Of a stretch of DNA of 64,000 bases, positions 60,825 to 64,000 are shown piece after piece. Origin of the DNA: Balanoglossus misakiensis (lineage: Eukaryota; Hemichordata). Location of the stretch: positions 12,462,001-12,526,000 of the forward strand of contig CM082582.2 of NCBI GenBank assembly GCA_040954595.2, read 5' to 3'. The stretch's first letter is position 1, and each line of letters begins with the position of its first letter. Below the pieces are notes generated by a model, which was not told the DNA's origin, searched no databases, and saw only the letters and a list, made by a program, of their open reading frames with translations. The translations under genes were made by a program, and so were the position numbers.

Positions 60825-63210
60825 CCAAATCAGTCAATGAACATGATGTTCATCGTACCTTTTTAATTTTTACAGACGTAGGTGTCATTGAAGTTTCCTT
60901 GAAATTTAAAGATTAGAGAGTAGTTTTTATTTGCACAGAAAAACATTTTTAAAGGTATATTTCTTCAAAGGTTTAATACAATTAATCTAAATCTTCCATA
61001 TCATCTTCTGAATTACAGTGCAAAAGTTTCCGATCAGGGATTGTTTTTTATTATGCCCTCAGTGGCAGTAAAATGTGAAACTTTTGTTCACAGATTGTCC
61101 TCTTGACTTTGCTTTTTTGTTGACTTCATATATATATCCTTCTTGGTATATTTGTGAAAACATTTTGGGGATGAATTCATATCAGATTTAATGCATCTAC
61201 ATTTGTCATGTTTTCAGTAGTTGTGTACAAATTATTTTCTTGTGTAATCTACATCTGAAGTTATTCATGTTAAAAGCCACTGTATCTTTTGAGTCTAGAA
61301 AATACATTAAAGTTATACGTTTACACTGGAGAAAATGTGAGAATTTGTCAAGATTCAGATATTCTAATATATACAATGGTTATGCAATAAATCAAGACCT
61401 TTCCATTAAGAATGCTAAAAGTACCAGTGTAATTTATAGTTGCACAAATTTACTGTAAAACACATGTGAAGATTATGCAATAAATCATGTTTTTTTAATT
61501 TTGTACATCAGCTGAGAAATGCGTTTTTGACTATTGTGTTGAGGCCGGAATGATGGGGTGTTTGTGCATGTTTAAACTACAGACCACTGGTAAAACATCC
61601 AAACTTGCTACAGATCCTGATCTACAGACATATGAACACAAACATGCCATTTGGCAGTTTCTTGATGAAACTTATAGCACTTCCAATTGAGACAAATCAA
61701 AGAAATGAACGTCATAAAATTCAACTTGCAACACATTATCATGATACTTTAATTATACCAGTGAGTACGCTGTACACATACTGCAAGTGTTACAACAACA
61801 AATGAAATATAGAAAACAATAATCTTATACATATTAATATTATAATTATTTTGCAAGGTGTAAAGTATTTGCTCAGAAGTGTTTCTAAACTCCAACAGAT
61901 AATATTGCACTCAGATTTCACATATGTACATATCTTACTTTTTACAAAGAATTAATACTGAATCAGTTTGTCTTAGCCATCCAATTCTTTATACACATTA
62001 TAACCTGTTCTTTTGTCCTGATGTTCGACTAACCATATGAACTGGGTAGCCAGCATTCATATCCAGGGAACTGAGAAATAAATGGCTCAAAACATCAATT
62101 ATCCACAGCCATATATTATTGAAACACAGATAAATTCTAATTCACATAGATTTCTGTTTGACTTTGCCAGGTTACAGCTTAAGACCTTTCACTTGTTATT
62201 TGGTTTGGAGTCAGAACATGAATTATTTCCAAGATTTGCAGTTTCATAACCGTCACTGCTACAAACTCGTGATTTATAGAACAATTTAATTGGCAAGATT
62301 AGCATATTCCCTGCTGCCGGTTAATGCAGAGATTTTCATTTTCTGAATATCCACATTTGCTGTTTTCAGTATTTTTGTTTTTGCATATATCTACTGCAGT
62401 TTCTAGTTCAAATGGTTGGCTGAAGGGTGGGTGGGTCGTTAGGTGAATGCACGAATAGAATAAATGAATAAATGTACATGTATACCTATTATTTTTTCAT
62501 TTTACATTCAGGATATGTGATCGAGATAAATTAGGAATACAAAATCTTACACATACTGGAAAATAGGGTTTTAAACTAATACTTAATTCCGCAAAAATAT
62601 TGCAGATGTAATAAATCCTTTTTAATTGATGGCAAGCTCTTGCTATGAAATACTGATAACCGTGCAGGCTAATTTTTACAGCAGAAAATTTACATGGAAA
62701 AGGCTGTGGTTTTCAAATCCCATTAACAACTGTCATATGTCACTGACATCTGACTTGATTTGCATTAACTATAGCTCTCTTTGAGATTGTTTGCGGAGAT
62801 ATGTAGCCAAGATCACATGATAAAAGCTTGACCATGTTGACTGGAACAGTCTCAAAACACGATATTCATAAATGCATGTCAGGATTTTTTTTTATGCTTG
62901 GGAATTATTGTAGACCGTTTACGAATGTGTGATTTTAATATGTGCAAACTATAGGCTGTTGATCATTTCTGAATGCGTGAAAAACCAGTGAGATGTAAAA
63001 AATTGTGGCGATAACATTTAATTGGTGCAAAAAAATTCCCCTACTGATCAGGGTATAAAAACATCAAATGATACTATTATGGTATCATCTCACTATATTG
63101 AGCATGTTTAGGAAAGTACGCAGCTGTTTACTTCTTGAATAGACAGGATTACAACTGAATAAAATTGGCAGAGTCTAAAGATATCTAACATGCCAATGGC
63201 ATAGCCGAGC
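60825..63210. other. SMPD-B 3' UTR and convergent intergenic sequence
   Basis: The 3' UTR of SMPD-B followed by AT-rich sequence up to the end of the convergent third sphingomyelinase. No other gene recognised. Confidence 0.55.
61386..61391 (+). terminator. Polyadenylation signal AATAAA, SMPD-B
   Basis: First canonical AATAAA after the SMPD-B stop (about 560 bp); a second lies at 61479-61484, each preceded by TATGC. Confidence 0.5.
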
Positions 63211-63304
63211 TCAAACTGTTGATTCATATGTAATATCAATCTGATCATCATCAATGTCTTCATTAGAAGCAAGATGTATATTGACATGATTATGATTATC
63301 ATCT

Positions 63305-63336
<32 letters not shown>

Positions 63337-63519
63337 AACACCATTGCAACTTCTATGAAGCAGAACTGGATCAGGACATCGGGTAATCATGACCGGTTGC
63401 TGAGAGAGGTTACTCGGTGGTAAAAATTGCTGATGTTCTATTGAGGAGCAGGTCATTACCACTGGAATGTGATCAGTCAAAGTAGCAAACTGACTGACAA
63501 AGTTATATTCCTCACAGCT
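63211..63519 (-). CDS. SMPD-C: last exon of a third neutral sphingomyelinase, partial
   Basis: One exon on the minus strand with a good acceptor (TTTTTTACAG) and an in-frame stop. It encodes about 102 residues starting SCEEYNFVSQFATLTDHIPV, matching the last exons of SMPD-A (FKFVTQLAGLTDHIPV) and SMPD-B. The catalytic Asp-His pair is present. Upstream exons must lie beyond the right end of the window, so this is partial because of the window edge, not visibly broken. Unlike its paralogues, which stop about ten residues after this motif, it continues about 80 residues into an acidic tail with VVDDDDDDNEDEDD, encoded by an ATC/TTC trinucleotide repeat on the plus strand. Orientation is opposite to SMPD-B. 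Confidence 0.8.
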
Positions 63520-64000
63520 CTGTAAAAAATGAATGAGAAAACAATTATGATGATTATACGGTAGTAATGCATTGACAACAAAATGATACATTGTATGCAT
63601 GTGGTCGGTACATCCTGATCAGGACATGCGTATCATGACTGGGTCACTTGCAACGTTGGTGTTGAAAGAAACCTTTAATATTTTATTGCCACAAAATTAA
63701 TTGCCAGTTCTGTATTCAACCTCTAATAGCAGAACCTTTGGGAAACATTTTCATATGCTGTGCTGTGATGGTCAGGTTATGTGTAGTGTTCTGTATGTAC
63801 ACCTGAGTAATAGCTGGGGCATACACAAGGATACAATTGGGTAAGACAGTAGCCAAATCCATTAGTCCCACCTGACTCTGTCCACAGGGAGTAATAACCA
63901 CACATCCGATAGGTTAAATAGGTTAAATGCATTCTGAGATGTGTATCAGAGGGATTTCAAGCATTTATCGTCCATTTCCAAGACACAAACTCTATCTTAT
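63520..64000. other. Probable intron of SMPD-C, contents unclear
   Basis: No exon matching the expected penultimate sphingomyelinase exon (with its RRID motif) was found before the window end. A 61-codon minus-strand open frame at 63716-63901 has coding-like composition but no recognised family. Confidence 0.4.

Noticed and set aside
63716-63901. 61-codon minus-strand frame with coding-like composition.
   Set aside because: Closed by a stop immediately upstream, no clear acceptor, and no match to the expected sphingomyelinase exon. It could be a transposon remnant; not supported enough to annotate.

Overview
This is a piece of a metazoan nuclear genome, probably a marine invertebrate (invertebrate deuterostome or lophotrochozoan; the sequence alone does not decide). 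The evidence is spliced genes with GT-AG introns, single-copy animal families (glutathione synthetase, copine, neutral sphingomyelinase 2 type, NTF2-like proteins), AATAAA polyadenylation signals, microsatellites and a very large minisatellite. I assembled the gene models by hand from exon homology, splice sites and phase. All seven complete models have a start, a stop and an uninterrupted frame.

Layout. 1-9.7 kb: AT-rich sequence with no recognisable protein gene; two microsatellites and one copy of a 179-bp element. 9.7-12.1 kb: a 120-bp tandem repeat, a duplicated segment and old 86-bp repeat units. 12.1-32.0 kb: about 228 unit lengths of an 87-bp minisatellite, broken by a 100-N assembly gap at 21677-21776 and bordered on both sides by older relatives of the unit. 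32.5-44.0 kb: three paralogous two-exon NTF2-like (SnoaL/DUF4440-like) genes, called NTF2L-1 (+), NTF2L-3 (-) and NTF2L-2 (-), with a 17-exon copine-like gene (+) between the first and the other two. 45.2-52.6 kb: two tandem ten-exon glutathione synthetase genes (-), GSS-A and GSS-B, with identical exon lengths. 54.2-60.8 kb: two tandem six-exon neutral sphingomyelinase genes (+), SMPD-A and SMPD-B. 63.2-63.5 kb: the last exon of a third sphingomyelinase (-), whose other exons lie outside the window.

The right half is therefore three local gene families expanded in place. GSS-B looks like an ordinary glutathione synthetase. GSS-A has the same exon frame but has lost the canonical Gly/Ala-rich catalytic lid, the first glycine of the ATP-binding triad and two substrate-pocket serines, while one exon has been homogenised with GSS-B. 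That makes GSS-A the best candidate here for an altered enzyme. Glutathione is a known inhibitor of neutral sphingomyelinase, so the neighbouring families could be linked in sphingolipid and redox metabolism, but the linkage may be chance. The copine-like protein keeps both C2 domains but has a degraded metal site in its copine/vWA domain.
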